A program made the position numbers and the translations under genes. Below, piece by piece: positions 42,125-50,269 of a stretch of DNA of 64,000 nucleotides (positions are counted from its first letter, which is position 1; the number at the start of each line of letters is the position of its first letter). Location: assembly GCA_036490215.1 (NCBI GenBank), contig DASXEH010000026.1, positions 1-64,000 of the forward strand, in the 5' to 3' direction. Source of the DNA: JASHSH01 sp036490215. Lineage in GTDB: Bacteria > Pseudomonadota > Alphaproteobacteria > Rhodospirillales > Magnetospirillaceae. The notes under the pieces are model-generated. The model worked only from the letters and a program-made list of their open reading frames with translations. It was not told the DNA's origin and made no database searches.

Positions 42125-42490
42125 AACGAGTCGCCATTATTGATCGATAGCGCTTCATCAAAAATGGAACGCCCCAAGACTTTTTGCTTGTAACAATATC
42201 GTCCCGCGATACGCCCGCAGCAGAGATCATCTCGGCCATATCCGCCGGACGTTCCGATTACTTGCCAAAACGGCAAGCGCCAATATCTCGCCAAAAAACG
42301 GTACTAGGTGTCGACACCTGATGGCGTCCGCACACTATGGCTGGCTGTGGCGGTTCGTCCGAATAAGAAGGGTATGTGGTGAGTGGGAGGTGAAGTTAAC
42401 TTCCTCGAAACGACATGCTATGTATCATTTGGACGAAGAGTTCCGCCATAGGTTGAACGGCAGGGCTAGAATGGAAGCGGTCATCCGAAC
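42125..42490. other. 366-bp non-coding gap inside the TPP-enzyme locus
   Basis: No supported gene. The segment is relatively AT-rich and contains a hairpin CTTGCC-AAAAC-GGCAAG (42261-42277) and a perfect 14-bp palindrome AGGTGTCGACACCT (42306-42319). A short minus-strand frame (42097-42294) has no recognisable family. The gap separates alpha-like and beta-like subunits that are normally adjacent, so it may hold a promoter for the second part or be the scar of a deletion. Confidence 0.5.
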
Positions 42491-43057
42491 ATGAACGTGG
42501 CAGTATCCCCCAGTTCGTCGCCCAATACGGCGCTGTCCTACAAGGACGCGCTGATTCGAGCCAACGGCAAATTGGCGGAAGACTCGCTCACTCGGTTTAT
42601 CGGGTACGGTCTGCAAAAGGGCCGGGCGATGGGAACCCTCAAAGGGGTGAGCTTGTCGCAGATCATCGAAACCCCGGTGGCCGAGAATCTGATGGTCGGC
42701 GTGGCAACGGGGCTCTCGTTAAAGGGCTACAAGCCTGTCGTCTTTATCGAGAGAATGGATTTCCTTCCCAATGCGCTCGACGCGATCGTGAATCATCTCG
42801 ATAAAATCAATAAAATGTCGGCAGGCCAGTTTACGCCCTCGGCCATTATTCGGGCGGTGGTGGGTAACAAAAATAAGCCGTTGTACACGGGGCTAACCCA
42901 CACCCAAGACTTCGCTGCGGCCCTGCGGGAAATGGTGTCATTTCCCGTGCTCCAACTCTTCACCGCCGCCGATGTCGGCCCTTCTTACGATCAAGCCATT
43001 CATAATCGGTCGAATCATCAATCTACCATTCTTGTCGAATACAAGGATTTCGTATGA
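42491..43057 (+). CDS. Minimal TPP-dependent E1-beta/transketolase-like pyrimidine-domain subunit
   Basis: 188 residues. After a Ser/Pro-rich start it shows YKDALIRANGKLAEDS, SQIIETPVAENLMVGVATGL and GYKPVVFIERMDF, the pattern of the E1-beta (transketolase pyrimidine) domain with the Glu of ETPVAE suited to activating TPP. The C-terminal transketolase domain of normal E1 beta (about 120 residues) is missing. It ends with a four-base overlap (ATGA) with the radical SAM gene, so the three proteins likely act together. I have not matched it to a characterised family. Confidence 0.7.
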   Translation: MNVAVSPSSSPNTALSYKDALIRANGKLAEDSLTRFIGYGLQKGRAMGTLKGVSLSQIIETPVAENLMVGVATGLSLKGYKPVVFIERMDFLPNALDAIVNHLDKINKMSAGQFTPSAIIRAVVGNKNKPLYTGLTHTQDFAAALREMVSFPVLQLFTAADVGPSYDQAIHNRSNHQSTILVEYKDFV

Positions 43058-44136
43058 GACATAATAAATATAGCGAATACAAGATTGCGCTGTTTCCTGA
43101 AAAACTTGAGTCGTTTGTCAAGGGTGAGGTGACCGCGCCGATCTATGTGCGCGTAAAACCCACCAATGTCTGCAACCACAATTGCTTCTTTTGTGTCTAT
43201 GCCAGCGGCCTGCATCGGGACTCGGTCTCCGACCATATCGTCAGCGGCATGCATGAAGATATCGGGCACAGGGATGTGATTCCGACTCCTAAAATGATGG
43301 AGATTCTCGAGGACTTTCGGGATATCGGGGTCAAGGCGATTACGTATTCAGGCGGCGGCGAGCCGCTGATGCACAAAGACATCGTCAAATTCATGCAGAC
43401 GACCCTCGATTACGGCATCGACCTCTCGATCATCACGAATGGTCAGTTGCTCACGAAGGATCGCGCCGAAGTTTTGGGCCGCGCGAAGTGGGTGCGCGTG
43501 TCGATGGATTACGCCAATGCCGAGGAGATGGTGGCGCAACGCGGCGTGTCGTCCTCGAGCTTCCAATCGGTGATCAACAATATCGAGCAGTTTGCCAAGG
43601 TGAAGAAGGGCGCGGATTTGGGCGTCAATTTCATCATCCATAAGAAAAATGTCCAAAGCATATTCTTCATCGCCAAACTCCTGAAGGATAGCGGCGTTGA
43701 GAATGTGCGCTTCTCGCCGATGTGGATTGAAAATTTCGCCGAATACCACGCCGACATTGAAGACGAAGTGAAGTCGGAGTTGGAGCGGGCATCCACGCTG
43801 ATCGACAGTAAGTTCACGATGAATACGTCTTACAATATTTCAGCAAAGAACAACGCGACCGAGCGGACTTACCATCAGTGTTTCTACATGCAGATCGTTC
43901 CGGTCGTGGGTGCGGACCAGATGATCTATGCGTGCCACAACAAGGCCTATGACAATTCCGGTGCGATCGGCTCGATCCGGGACAAGCGGTTTCGCGAGGT
44001 TTGGTTCAGCGACGAAGTCCGCCGGCTTTTCACCGAGTTCGACGCGATGAAGCGCTGCCATCATCAATGCGCCAACGACGGCAAGAATATCTTCATGCAC
44101 GGATTGTTGGACGCACAGAAGGACAACTTCGTCTAA
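43054..44136 (+). CDS. Radical SAM protein with SPASM-like C-terminal domain
   Basis: 360 residues. The [4Fe-4S] motif CNHNCFFC gives Cys40, Cys44 and Cys47 (CX3CX2C). It is followed by TYSGGGEPLMH (GGEP motif) and LSIITNGQLL. The C-terminal region has further cysteines (HQCFYMQ, YACHNKAY, KRCHHQC) consistent with an auxiliary cluster site of the SPASM or twitch type. Such enzymes modify peptides, sugars or small molecules by radical chemistry. Tight coupling to the TPP-like pair suggests a small-molecule or sugar substrate rather than a peptide, and no small precursor-peptide gene is seen beside it. Confidence 0.85.
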   Translation: MRHNKYSEYKIALFPEKLESFVKGEVTAPIYVRVKPTNVCNHNCFFCVYASGLHRDSVSDHIVSGMHEDIGHRDVIPTPKMMEILEDFRDIGVKAITYSGGGEPLMHKDIVKFMQTTLDYGIDLSIITNGQLLTKDRAEVLGRAKWVRVSMDYANAEEMVAQRGVSSSSFQSVINNIEQFAKVKKGADLGVNFIIHKKNVQSIFFIAKLLKDSGVENVRFSPMWIENFAEYHADIEDEVKSELERASTLIDSKFTMNTSYNISAKNNATERTYHQCFYMQIVPVVGADQMIYACHNKAYDNSGAIGSIRDKRFREVWFSDEVRRLFTEFDAMKRCHHQCANDGKNIFMHGLLDAQKDNFV

Positions 44137-44146
44137 TCGCGGCGCC

Positions 44147-45130
44147 TTACCGAGGCCACGTAGCCTTGTTCGCACGCCACCATTGAACCGTCTGGCGGAT
44201 GCCGTCCTCCAAGCCACAGGAGGCACGCCAGGCGGTCATATCCCGGATTTTCGAGCAATCCAGAACACGCGCGGCCGATGTCGTGGTCGGCCCCTGTCGC
44301 TGCCACACAACCTGACCGGGCACGTGATTGCTCGATTTGAGAATCAAGTCGACGACCTCGCCGACCGTCACGCCCTGTCCTGAACCGACATTGAAAATGT
44401 CGTGGGCAATATGCGTCGCGTTGAGCAGGGCCACGATGGCCGATCCGAAATCGTCGGCGTAGATCACGTCGCGAACGACGTCGGGGCCGCCCCATACTTC
44501 GAATGGGTCCAAGGCATCTCCCGCCTTGCGAATCAGCGCGGGGATGAAGTTGGCCGTTGCCGGATCGAACTTGCTGTACGGCCCGTAGATGTTCGACGAA
44601 CGCGCGATCAGGATCTCCATGCCCGTCTGCCGGTGCCAAAAGGTACACAGCTTTTCGGCCGAGCGCTTTGCCCAGCCCACGCCCTGATAGGCTTTGGGCG
44701 GTTCCGAATTCCAGTCGAGCTGATCTTCCCGCATCGGGTCGCTCAGTTCGGGATAGATCGTTCCCGAGCTCACATAGACGGCGCGGCGAATGCCGGCATC
44801 GTGAAGCGCCTGGAGCAGCAGTGTGTCCATCACCAGGTTATCGGTGACTTGCAGCCAGGGCGCGTTCGCAGCCTGTTGCGCGCCGCCGCTTCTGGCGGCG
44901 GCGAGCACCGCAGCGTCACAACCTTTGACAGCCGTGGCGCATTCGGCGCTGCTGCGCAGATCGGCCCGAATATACGTTACCCGCGGATCGCGGCTGAACG
45001 CGCCGATGTCGCTACGGCAGGTCGCGCGCAGGCGCACTGTCGGACTGGCGCCGAGCAGGGCCCGTACGATGCTCGAACCCGCAAGACCGTTTGCGCCCGC
45101 CACCAAGATCGTCTTGTCGTCCAGGTACAT
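44147..45130 (-). CDS. NAD(P)-dependent sugar epimerase/dehydratase (extended SDR)
   Basis: 327 residues from the ATG at 45130 (an in-frame GTG two codons earlier is possible). Motifs are GANGLAGSS near residue 12, VYVSSGTIYPE, GVGWAKRSAE, RSSNIYGPYSKFD and VWGGPDVVRDVIYADDF. The expected Tyr four residues before the catalytic-type Lys is Val (VGWAK). It is last in a minus-strand series with a kinase and a glycosyltransferase. The substrate is probably a nucleotide-linked 4-keto sugar, not identifiable from sequence. Confidence 0.8.
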   Translation of the reverse strand: MYLDDKTILVAGANGLAGSSIVRALLGASPTVRLRATCRSDIGAFSRDPRVTYIRADLRSSAECATAVKGCDAAVLAAARSGGAQQAANAPWLQVTDNLVMDTLLLQALHDAGIRRAVYVSSGTIYPELSDPMREDQLDWNSEPPKAYQGVGWAKRSAEKLCTFWHRQTGMEILIARSSNIYGPYSKFDPATANFIPALIRKAGDALDPFEVWGGPDVVRDVIYADDFGSAIVALLNATHIAHDIFNVGSGQGVTVGEVVDLILKSSNHVPGQVVWQRQGPTTTSAARVLDCSKIRDMTAWRASCGLEDGIRQTVQWWRANKATWPR

Positions 45131-45186
45131 CTTCACGCCTGGTATCGATTGAGGCGTCCGAGCGGGGCGGTGTCGAGCATCGGCGG

Positions 45187-46713
45187 CTAGTGTCTGTGGA
45201 GCAGATCGTATTCTAGATAGCCGATGAGCTTCTCATCGCTATAGCGCGCGCGGGCAAACGCATTGCCCTCGCGGCGAATGGCTTCCGCGTCAGCCGGCTT
45301 TTCGGTCAGGAATTTTCCGATCGCGCGCAACTCTGGCACGGTGGTGAAGCTGAGGTAGTGCTCGCCGGAAACGAAATAGTAATCGAGATCCGGCGTCTCC
45401 TCCTGCACGAGCAAGGCGCCCGCCAATATCGTCTCGAAGCTACGCCCCGTGACGATGCGCGCAAGATTGGGTCGCATCGAGAAATTGAGCGAGACGCCGA
45501 CTTTCTCGGTGCGCTTCATGAAGAGGATATAGCTGTCGACAACCGACAGGCCGTCCGATTGATGCATCGAACGAATGAAATCGATCGGCAGATTGTATTC
45601 CCGGCCCGCCAGCCAAAATATGCGGTGCCAGTTATAGCCGAAGATTCCGCCGACGAATGCCATTCGGGGTGAAAGTGGTGTGACCGGCACGCCGCTTTGC
45701 CCGGCATGAGGGCAGGGCACGAAGGTGATCTTGTTCGATAGGGCGGGGTGCTCCCAAACCGGCATGCTGGGATACTGTGCCCACACCGCGTCGACAGTGC
45801 GCGACGTCTCGATCAATACTTCGGTGGCGATATCCCAAGGGTCGAGATGCAGCGCGGCAATCTTCAGATTCGGCAGTGTCTGGCGCAGCCGCGCGATCAT
45901 CGCGGCCCGAGCGGGAAGTGACTGCAGACTCGTGATGTACAGGTCATCCAGAACGAGAATGTCGGCTTTCTCTTGTTCGCACATCGACACGATGTCGCTG
46001 TAATCTTGAAAATAATTCTGCATCTGCATCTCTAGATGCGTTGCCCGCCAACCATAGTTATTCATGGCCGTCGTGACGCGGGGGCCAACTTCGTGCAATC
46101 GCGAGTTCGGCAGTTGTGGGAAGACTAGCTTGCGCACCGCAACGATCGCGCGCAGATTTTTGCGCGGCGTCTCAGGCAGGGCAAACTGGATCAAGCGCGA
46201 ACGCTGCCGCCCAAGCTTTGTTTGTTCGACTGCATCGTAAGTGAGGCCATTGTCCGACCAATCGAAGATCGACCGGAATTGTGGAAAGCCGGCTTTTAGA
46301 ATTTCGAGAATTCGAAGCGCCTTTTGCGAGTCGCTCGCAAAGGAGCTGTCACGCGTAATGATGCGCGAGATCGCCGGGTGTACGATGTGTTGATAGATTT
46401 GCTCGCGTTGCGGCGGCGTCAGCAAATCGATTTCTTGGGCGAGCGCGACCAAGCCTTGTTTTTCATCTTCGGCGTTCCCGTAGAGGAAGCCTCCCAAGCT
46501 TCGAACAAATGAAATGACGGGATGGCGAAATTGCGCCTGTGTTAACGGCCTCGATAACAGATAGGCGGCTTGATCGTTGCCCTCTCCGAGCAAGCGGTAT
46601 ACGGCGAAGATCAGGTCGGTCGATTCGGGGATATTCTTGTTATAGAAATCGATCATCCCTTCGTAATTCTGGGATGCCGCCAAGCTGACGATATTTTCAA
46701 CGAATTCGGGCAT
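45187..46713 (-). CDS. CgeB-like glycosyltransferase with N-terminal helical region
   Basis: 508 residues. The first 150 or so are helical and unrecognised. From about 200 the protein shows a GT-B-like arrangement: DILVLDDLYITSLQS, LKIAALHLDPWD, and a C-terminal block VSLNFSMRPNLARIVTGRSF then ETILAGALLVQEETPDLDYYF. That block is characteristic of the CgeB/Glyco_trans_1_2 group, where the conserved Arg and Glu hold the nucleotide sugar. It starts nine bases after the HddA-like kinase stop. It probably adds a sugar to a polysaccharide or protein-linked glycan. Confidence 0.75.
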   Translation of the reverse strand: MPEFVENIVSLAASQNYEGMIDFYNKNIPESTDLIFAVYRLLGEGNDQAAYLLSRPLTQAQFRHPVISFVRSLGGFLYGNAEDEKQGLVALAQEIDLLTPPQREQIYQHIVHPAISRIITRDSSFASDSQKALRILEILKAGFPQFRSIFDWSDNGLTYDAVEQTKLGRQRSRLIQFALPETPRKNLRAIVAVRKLVFPQLPNSRLHEVGPRVTTAMNNYGWRATHLEMQMQNYFQDYSDIVSMCEQEKADILVLDDLYITSLQSLPARAAMIARLRQTLPNLKIAALHLDPWDIATEVLIETSRTVDAVWAQYPSMPVWEHPALSNKITFVPCPHAGQSGVPVTPLSPRMAFVGGIFGYNWHRIFWLAGREYNLPIDFIRSMHQSDGLSVVDSYILFMKRTEKVGVSLNFSMRPNLARIVTGRSFETILAGALLVQEETPDLDYYFVSGEHYLSFTTVPELRAIGKFLTEKPADAEAIRREGNAFARARYSDEKLIGYLEYDLLHRH

Positions 46714-46721
46714 CGTGACTC

Positions 46722-47750
46722 CTAGGCGCGCGCAAGTTCCAACACGCGTGCAGTGAACTCGGCGCTTCGATAGAGAATGCTTGCGCCCTCACGATCGATT
46801 TTGAGTTCGACGCAAATCAGGTTTCGCAATGCGCGCCTGACTTGGTTTTGGGTTCCGTCGGGGCAGTAAAACGCCATGAAGCCGGCGCCGCCGGCACCGA
46901 GCAACTTGCCACCCAGCGCACCGGCACCGATCGCCGTCTGATAAATTTCATCGATCTGCGACGTGGAAACGGAGCGAGACAGTCCGCGCTTGAGCTGCCA
47001 TGTCTGATCCAGCATGCGGCCAAAGTCATCGAGGTCGCCATCCTTCAGAATATTCGCGGCCTCGAAAACCATCTTGTGCATCGTCGTCAGACGCTCGCTC
47101 TTTTCCTCCATGTTCTCCATGATGGATTTGGAGTGCTCGCTGGAGAGGCGATTGCTTCCCGTATAGAAGAGCAACAGCCGGCTCTCGAGCGCATCGCGCC
47201 GTTCGGAAGATAGCAGAACGGGATCGACCTTGATGGTGCCGTCCTGTTCGAACCGGATGATGTTCAGGCCGCCATAGGCGGATGCAACTTGATCCTGTGA
47301 CCCGACGGCATCCCGTAGCTTGTTCTGCTCCAGGTCGATTGCGGCGAGAGCCAAAGCGGGTTTGTCGATCGTCTCGCCCTTCATCGCTTTGAGGGCCAGA
47401 ATCAGGCTGACGGCAAAAGAAGAGCTGGACCCGATTCCCGTCCGCGCCGGAAGATCGCCGTGATGGTGAATCTCGACGCCGACCCTGTCATCGAAACCGT
47501 GCGCCAGCAATGCCGCGCGAACGGCGGGGTGAAGGATCTCTGATATCGACTGGACGACTTCGATATGCGACCACACGACCCGGTGCTGGGTCGGGAAATA
47601 TTGCGGCTGATATCGGCAGGTCAAATAGCAATATTTGTTGATCGCGGTCGAAAGAACGGCGCCGCCATTCTTCAAATACCAAGCCGGGTAATCCGTTCCG
47701 CCTCCGAAGAAGGAAACACGGAAGGGGGCTCGAGAAACTAGAAACGACAT
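46722..47750 (-). CDS. GHMP-family sugar kinase, HddA-like (heptose-7-phosphate 1-kinase type)
   Basis: 342 residues. Landmarks are SRAPFRVSFFGGGTDYPAWY at the N-terminus, the ATP-binding loop LPARTGIGSSSSFAVSL (GHMP motif 2) near 100 and the C-terminal GGKLLGAGGAGFMAFY (motif 3). The opening and FGGGTDYP are typical of D-glycero-D-manno-heptose-7-phosphate kinase (HddA) and related fucokinase-like enzymes. With the HddC-like enzyme at 35671 it would make GDP-heptose. GmhA and GmhB are not in this window and would have to be elsewhere. Confidence 0.8.
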   Translation of the reverse strand: MSFLVSRAPFRVSFFGGGTDYPAWYLKNGGAVLSTAINKYCYLTCRYQPQYFPTQHRVVWSHIEVVQSISEILHPAVRAALLAHGFDDRVGVEIHHHGDLPARTGIGSSSSFAVSLILALKAMKGETIDKPALALAAIDLEQNKLRDAVGSQDQVASAYGGLNIIRFEQDGTIKVDPVLLSSERRDALESRLLLFYTGSNRLSSEHSKSIMENMEEKSERLTTMHKMVFEAANILKDGDLDDFGRMLDQTWQLKRGLSRSVSTSQIDEIYQTAIGAGALGGKLLGAGGAGFMAFYCPDGTQNQVRRALRNLICVELKIDREGASILYRSAEFTARVLELARA

Positions 47751-47828
47751 CCCGTAAACTCCAAGGTCAGCGATCGCATTTTCTCAGACCAAGTTCCCGC
47801 TCGGCCGGAGTATCGGTCGCTGCACCCG

Positions 47829-48821
47829 CTACCTGAAATAATTCACTTTCTTATCGTGCTCGTCGGCATGGCTGAGGAACCACTCCCACGTGCCTTTCAG
47901 GCCCTCGTAGAGGGAAACCTCGGGTTCGAAGCCGATCGTCGCTTTCGCTTTGGTGCCGTCCATGACGCGTTTGGGGAAGCCCGACGGTTTGGTCGTATCG
48001 AAGAATGCCTCGAACGGCGTCACCTTCTGCAGCGTCTCCACCATTTCCTTGATGGTGATGCCGTAGCCGCAGCCGAGATTGACCGGCTTGCTGTCGGTGC
48101 CACGCAAGCAGGCGAGGATCATGCCGCGCGCGCAATCGGTCGCATGAAGAAAGTCGCGCACCGCAGCGCCGTCGCCCCAGATCAGCACCGGCTTATCGCC
48201 GCGGCGCACACGCGCCATCAGGGTCGGGATCACCATCGCATTGGCTTCGTCGAAATTGTCGCCCGGGCCGTAGATATTCGACGGCCGCACGATCGCGAAA
48301 TTGGTCAGCCCGTATTGGATGCGATAGGCCTCGACCTGAAGCTCGGCCATGCGCTTCGCCCAGCCCGGAAACATATCCATCGGCGGCTTGCTGAAGTCGT
48401 TGTCCTCTTCCTTGAAGATCTCGGCGCTCTGATAGGCGCCGATCGAGCTGGTGTAGAGCACGCGCTTGGCGTTGTTGCGCCGCGCCGCTTCCAGCATGTT
48501 GGTGTTCATCATCAGCAGCGGCACGAAGAAGCTCGCCGGCTTTTCCTTGGTCACCACCACCGAGCCTTTGATGCCGGCCACGTGAAACACGTAGTCGATG
48601 CCCTTCGTCGCCTCGAGGCACAGCTTCAGATCCGACAGATCGCCGTAGATGTGCTCGGCATCCGGATGCGCGATCAGATTGTCGAGCGACATCGAGGTCG
48701 TCTTGCAGCCGGCTTCGATCAGCAGGCGAACCACTTCGCGGCCGATCATCCCGGTCCCACCGGTCACGATGGCGCGGCGCCCGCGCAATTCATTGCGGAT
48801 ATCTTCAGGGAGAGAGGTCAT
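47829..48821 (-). CDS. NAD(P)-dependent sugar epimerase/reductase (extended SDR)
   Basis: 330 residues: GGTGMIGREV near residue 21, VLYTSSIGAYQ, FPGWAKRMAELQVEAY near 160, IVRPSNIYGPGDNFDEA and IWGDGAAVRDFLHATD. It resembles GDP-L-fucose synthase-like reductases. Pro stands four residues before the Lys where Tyr is expected. It is the first gene of the minus-strand set (SDR, kinase, glycosyltransferase, SDR) and diverges from the Gmd-like gene, so both are probably expressed together and may act on successive intermediates. Confidence 0.85.
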   Translation of the reverse strand: MTSLPEDIRNELRGRRAIVTGGTGMIGREVVRLLIEAGCKTTSMSLDNLIAHPDAEHIYGDLSDLKLCLEATKGIDYVFHVAGIKGSVVVTKEKPASFFVPLLMMNTNMLEAARRNNAKRVLYTSSIGAYQSAEIFKEEDNDFSKPPMDMFPGWAKRMAELQVEAYRIQYGLTNFAIVRPSNIYGPGDNFDEANAMVIPTLMARVRRGDKPVLIWGDGAAVRDFLHATDCARGMILACLRGTDSKPVNLGCGYGITIKEMVETLQKVTPFEAFFDTTKPSGFPKRVMDGTKAKATIGFEPEVSLYEGLKGTWEWFLSHADEHDKKVNYFR

Positions 48822-49122
48822 GCGTCCTTATAGCGTTGGTGGGGGTGGGAAACACTAGTGTCAAACGAGGGAACGGAATGCGCCCGATCGGGCAGGGGAT
48901 GACAGCAAAACCAAACCGCCCACAGGTGGCGCTAATATGATCAATATTATATTGAATAACAGGGGGTTAAAAAGAACTTAAAATGATCCACCGCGTTGGT
49001 GTGCCGCCACTTTTACGGCCGGCATTCGGCTTTTCCCATGGGGGCTCTTCGTATAACGTGTGCCGCCGCGCGCTTTCGCCGGTTCGCGCCATAAGAAAAC
49101 ATCTGGAATTGATTGGTCCTAC
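48822..49122. promoter_or_regulatory. Divergent intergenic region, AT-rich
   Basis: About 300 bases between the minus-strand SDR and the plus-strand Gmd-like gene, much richer in A+T than the surroundings. It contains TCAATA-TTA-TATTGA (48941-48955), a short perfect inverted repeat that could be an operator, and a purine-rich stretch (GGGGGTTAAAAAGAACTTAA). No clear paired hexamers were found. It probably carries promoters for both sides. Confidence 0.4.
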
Positions 49123-50139
49123 ATGGCTGTCCGAGCGCTGATCACAGGTATTACCGGGATGGTTGGGTCTCATCTCGCCGAGTTCCTCCTCAAGGAGACC
49201 GATTGGGATATCTACGGCATGTGCCGCTGGCGCAGCCCGCTCGACAACCTGTCCAATATCGTCGAGCGCATCAACACCAAGGATCGCGTGCAGCTCCTTT
49301 ATGGCGATCTGCGCGATACCGTGTCGATGATCGACGTCGTCTCGAAAGCCAAGCCCGACTACGTTTTCCACCTGGCCGCGCAAAGCTATCCGAAGACCAG
49401 CTTCGACGCGCCGCTCGACACCTACGACACCAATATCCAAGGCACCGCGCGCGTGCTCGAAGCGCTGCGCACCCATGCGCCGAAGGCCGTCATCCATGTC
49501 TGCGCGTCCTCGGAAGTGTTCGGCCGCGTGCCGAAGGAAAAGCTGCCGATCAACGAGGAGTGCACCTTCCACCCGGCATCGCCCTATGCGATCTCCAAGG
49601 TGGGAACCGACCTGATCGGGCGCTATTTCGCCGAAGCCTATGGCATGACCGTGATGACCACGCGCATGTTCACCCATACCGGGCCGCGGCGTGGCGACGT
49701 GTTTGCCGAATCCACCTTCGCCAAGCAGATCGCGATGATCGAGCAGGACTTGATCCCGCCGGTGGTCAAGGTGGGTAACCTCGACTCACTGCGCACCATC
49801 GCCGATGTGCGCGATGCGGTGCGCGCCTATTACATGCTGGTCACCGTCAATCCGGTCGCGGGCGCCTATTACAATATCGGCGGCACCTATTCCTGCACGA
49901 TCAAGCAGGTGCTGGAAACGCTGATCGGGCTATCGCCGAAGGGCAACGATATTCGCGTCGAAGTCGATCCCGACCGGCTGCGGCCGATCGACGCCGATCT
50001 CCAGGTGCCAGACACCAGCAAATTCAAGGCCCATACGGGTTGGGAACCGCGGATTTCCTACGATCAGACGATTCGCGATCTGCTCGACTATTGGCGGTAT
50101 CGGATCGCCAACGAGCCGATGCGCTTTCTGACGCGGTAG
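49123..50139 (+). CDS. GDP-mannose 4,6-dehydratase-like enzyme (Gmd/DmhA type)
   Basis: 338 residues, extended SDR. The motifs ALITGITGMVGSHLAEFLL, YGDLRDTVSM, FHLAAQSYPKTSF, CASSEVFG, SPYAISKVGTDLIG (intact YxxxK) and FTHTGPRRGDVFAESTFAKQ then VGNLDSLRTIADVRD are those of GDP-mannose 4,6-dehydratases. The product would be a GDP-4-keto-6-deoxy sugar, from GDP-mannose or, given HddA/HddC-like neighbours, from GDP-manno-heptose as with Campylobacter DmhA. ATG 49123 sits directly before the Rossmann motif; upstream in-frame GTG would add 21 residues of no family likeness. Unlike the other three SDRs here it keeps the catalytic Tyr. Confidence 0.9.
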   Translation: MAVRALITGITGMVGSHLAEFLLKETDWDIYGMCRWRSPLDNLSNIVERINTKDRVQLLYGDLRDTVSMIDVVSKAKPDYVFHLAAQSYPKTSFDAPLDTYDTNIQGTARVLEALRTHAPKAVIHVCASSEVFGRVPKEKLPINEECTFHPASPYAISKVGTDLIGRYFAEAYGMTVMTTRMFTHTGPRRGDVFAESTFAKQIAMIEQDLIPPVVKVGNLDSLRTIADVRDAVRAYYMLVTVNPVAGAYYNIGGTYSCTIKQVLETLIGLSPKGNDIRVEVDPDRLRPIDADLQVPDTSKFKAHTGWEPRISYDQTIRDLLDYWRYRIANEPMRFLTR

Positions 50140-50269
50140 GCGGGTTTAAGGTGTGTTAGGGCGCCTTGTGTCAAGTTTTCGGGAATGGCCTATTTTAACG
50201 GATTTAAAACCTTGGCCGATATGATGCCGCCGCGCAATTGTCGACCGGTTTGGGTGTTGGAGGTTCGAT

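Noticed and set aside
42097..42294. Minus-strand frame of 65 codons in the gap between TPP-enzyme subunits
   Set aside because: Too short and unrecognised; overlaps the end of the alpha-like gene. A gene remnant is possible but not supportable.
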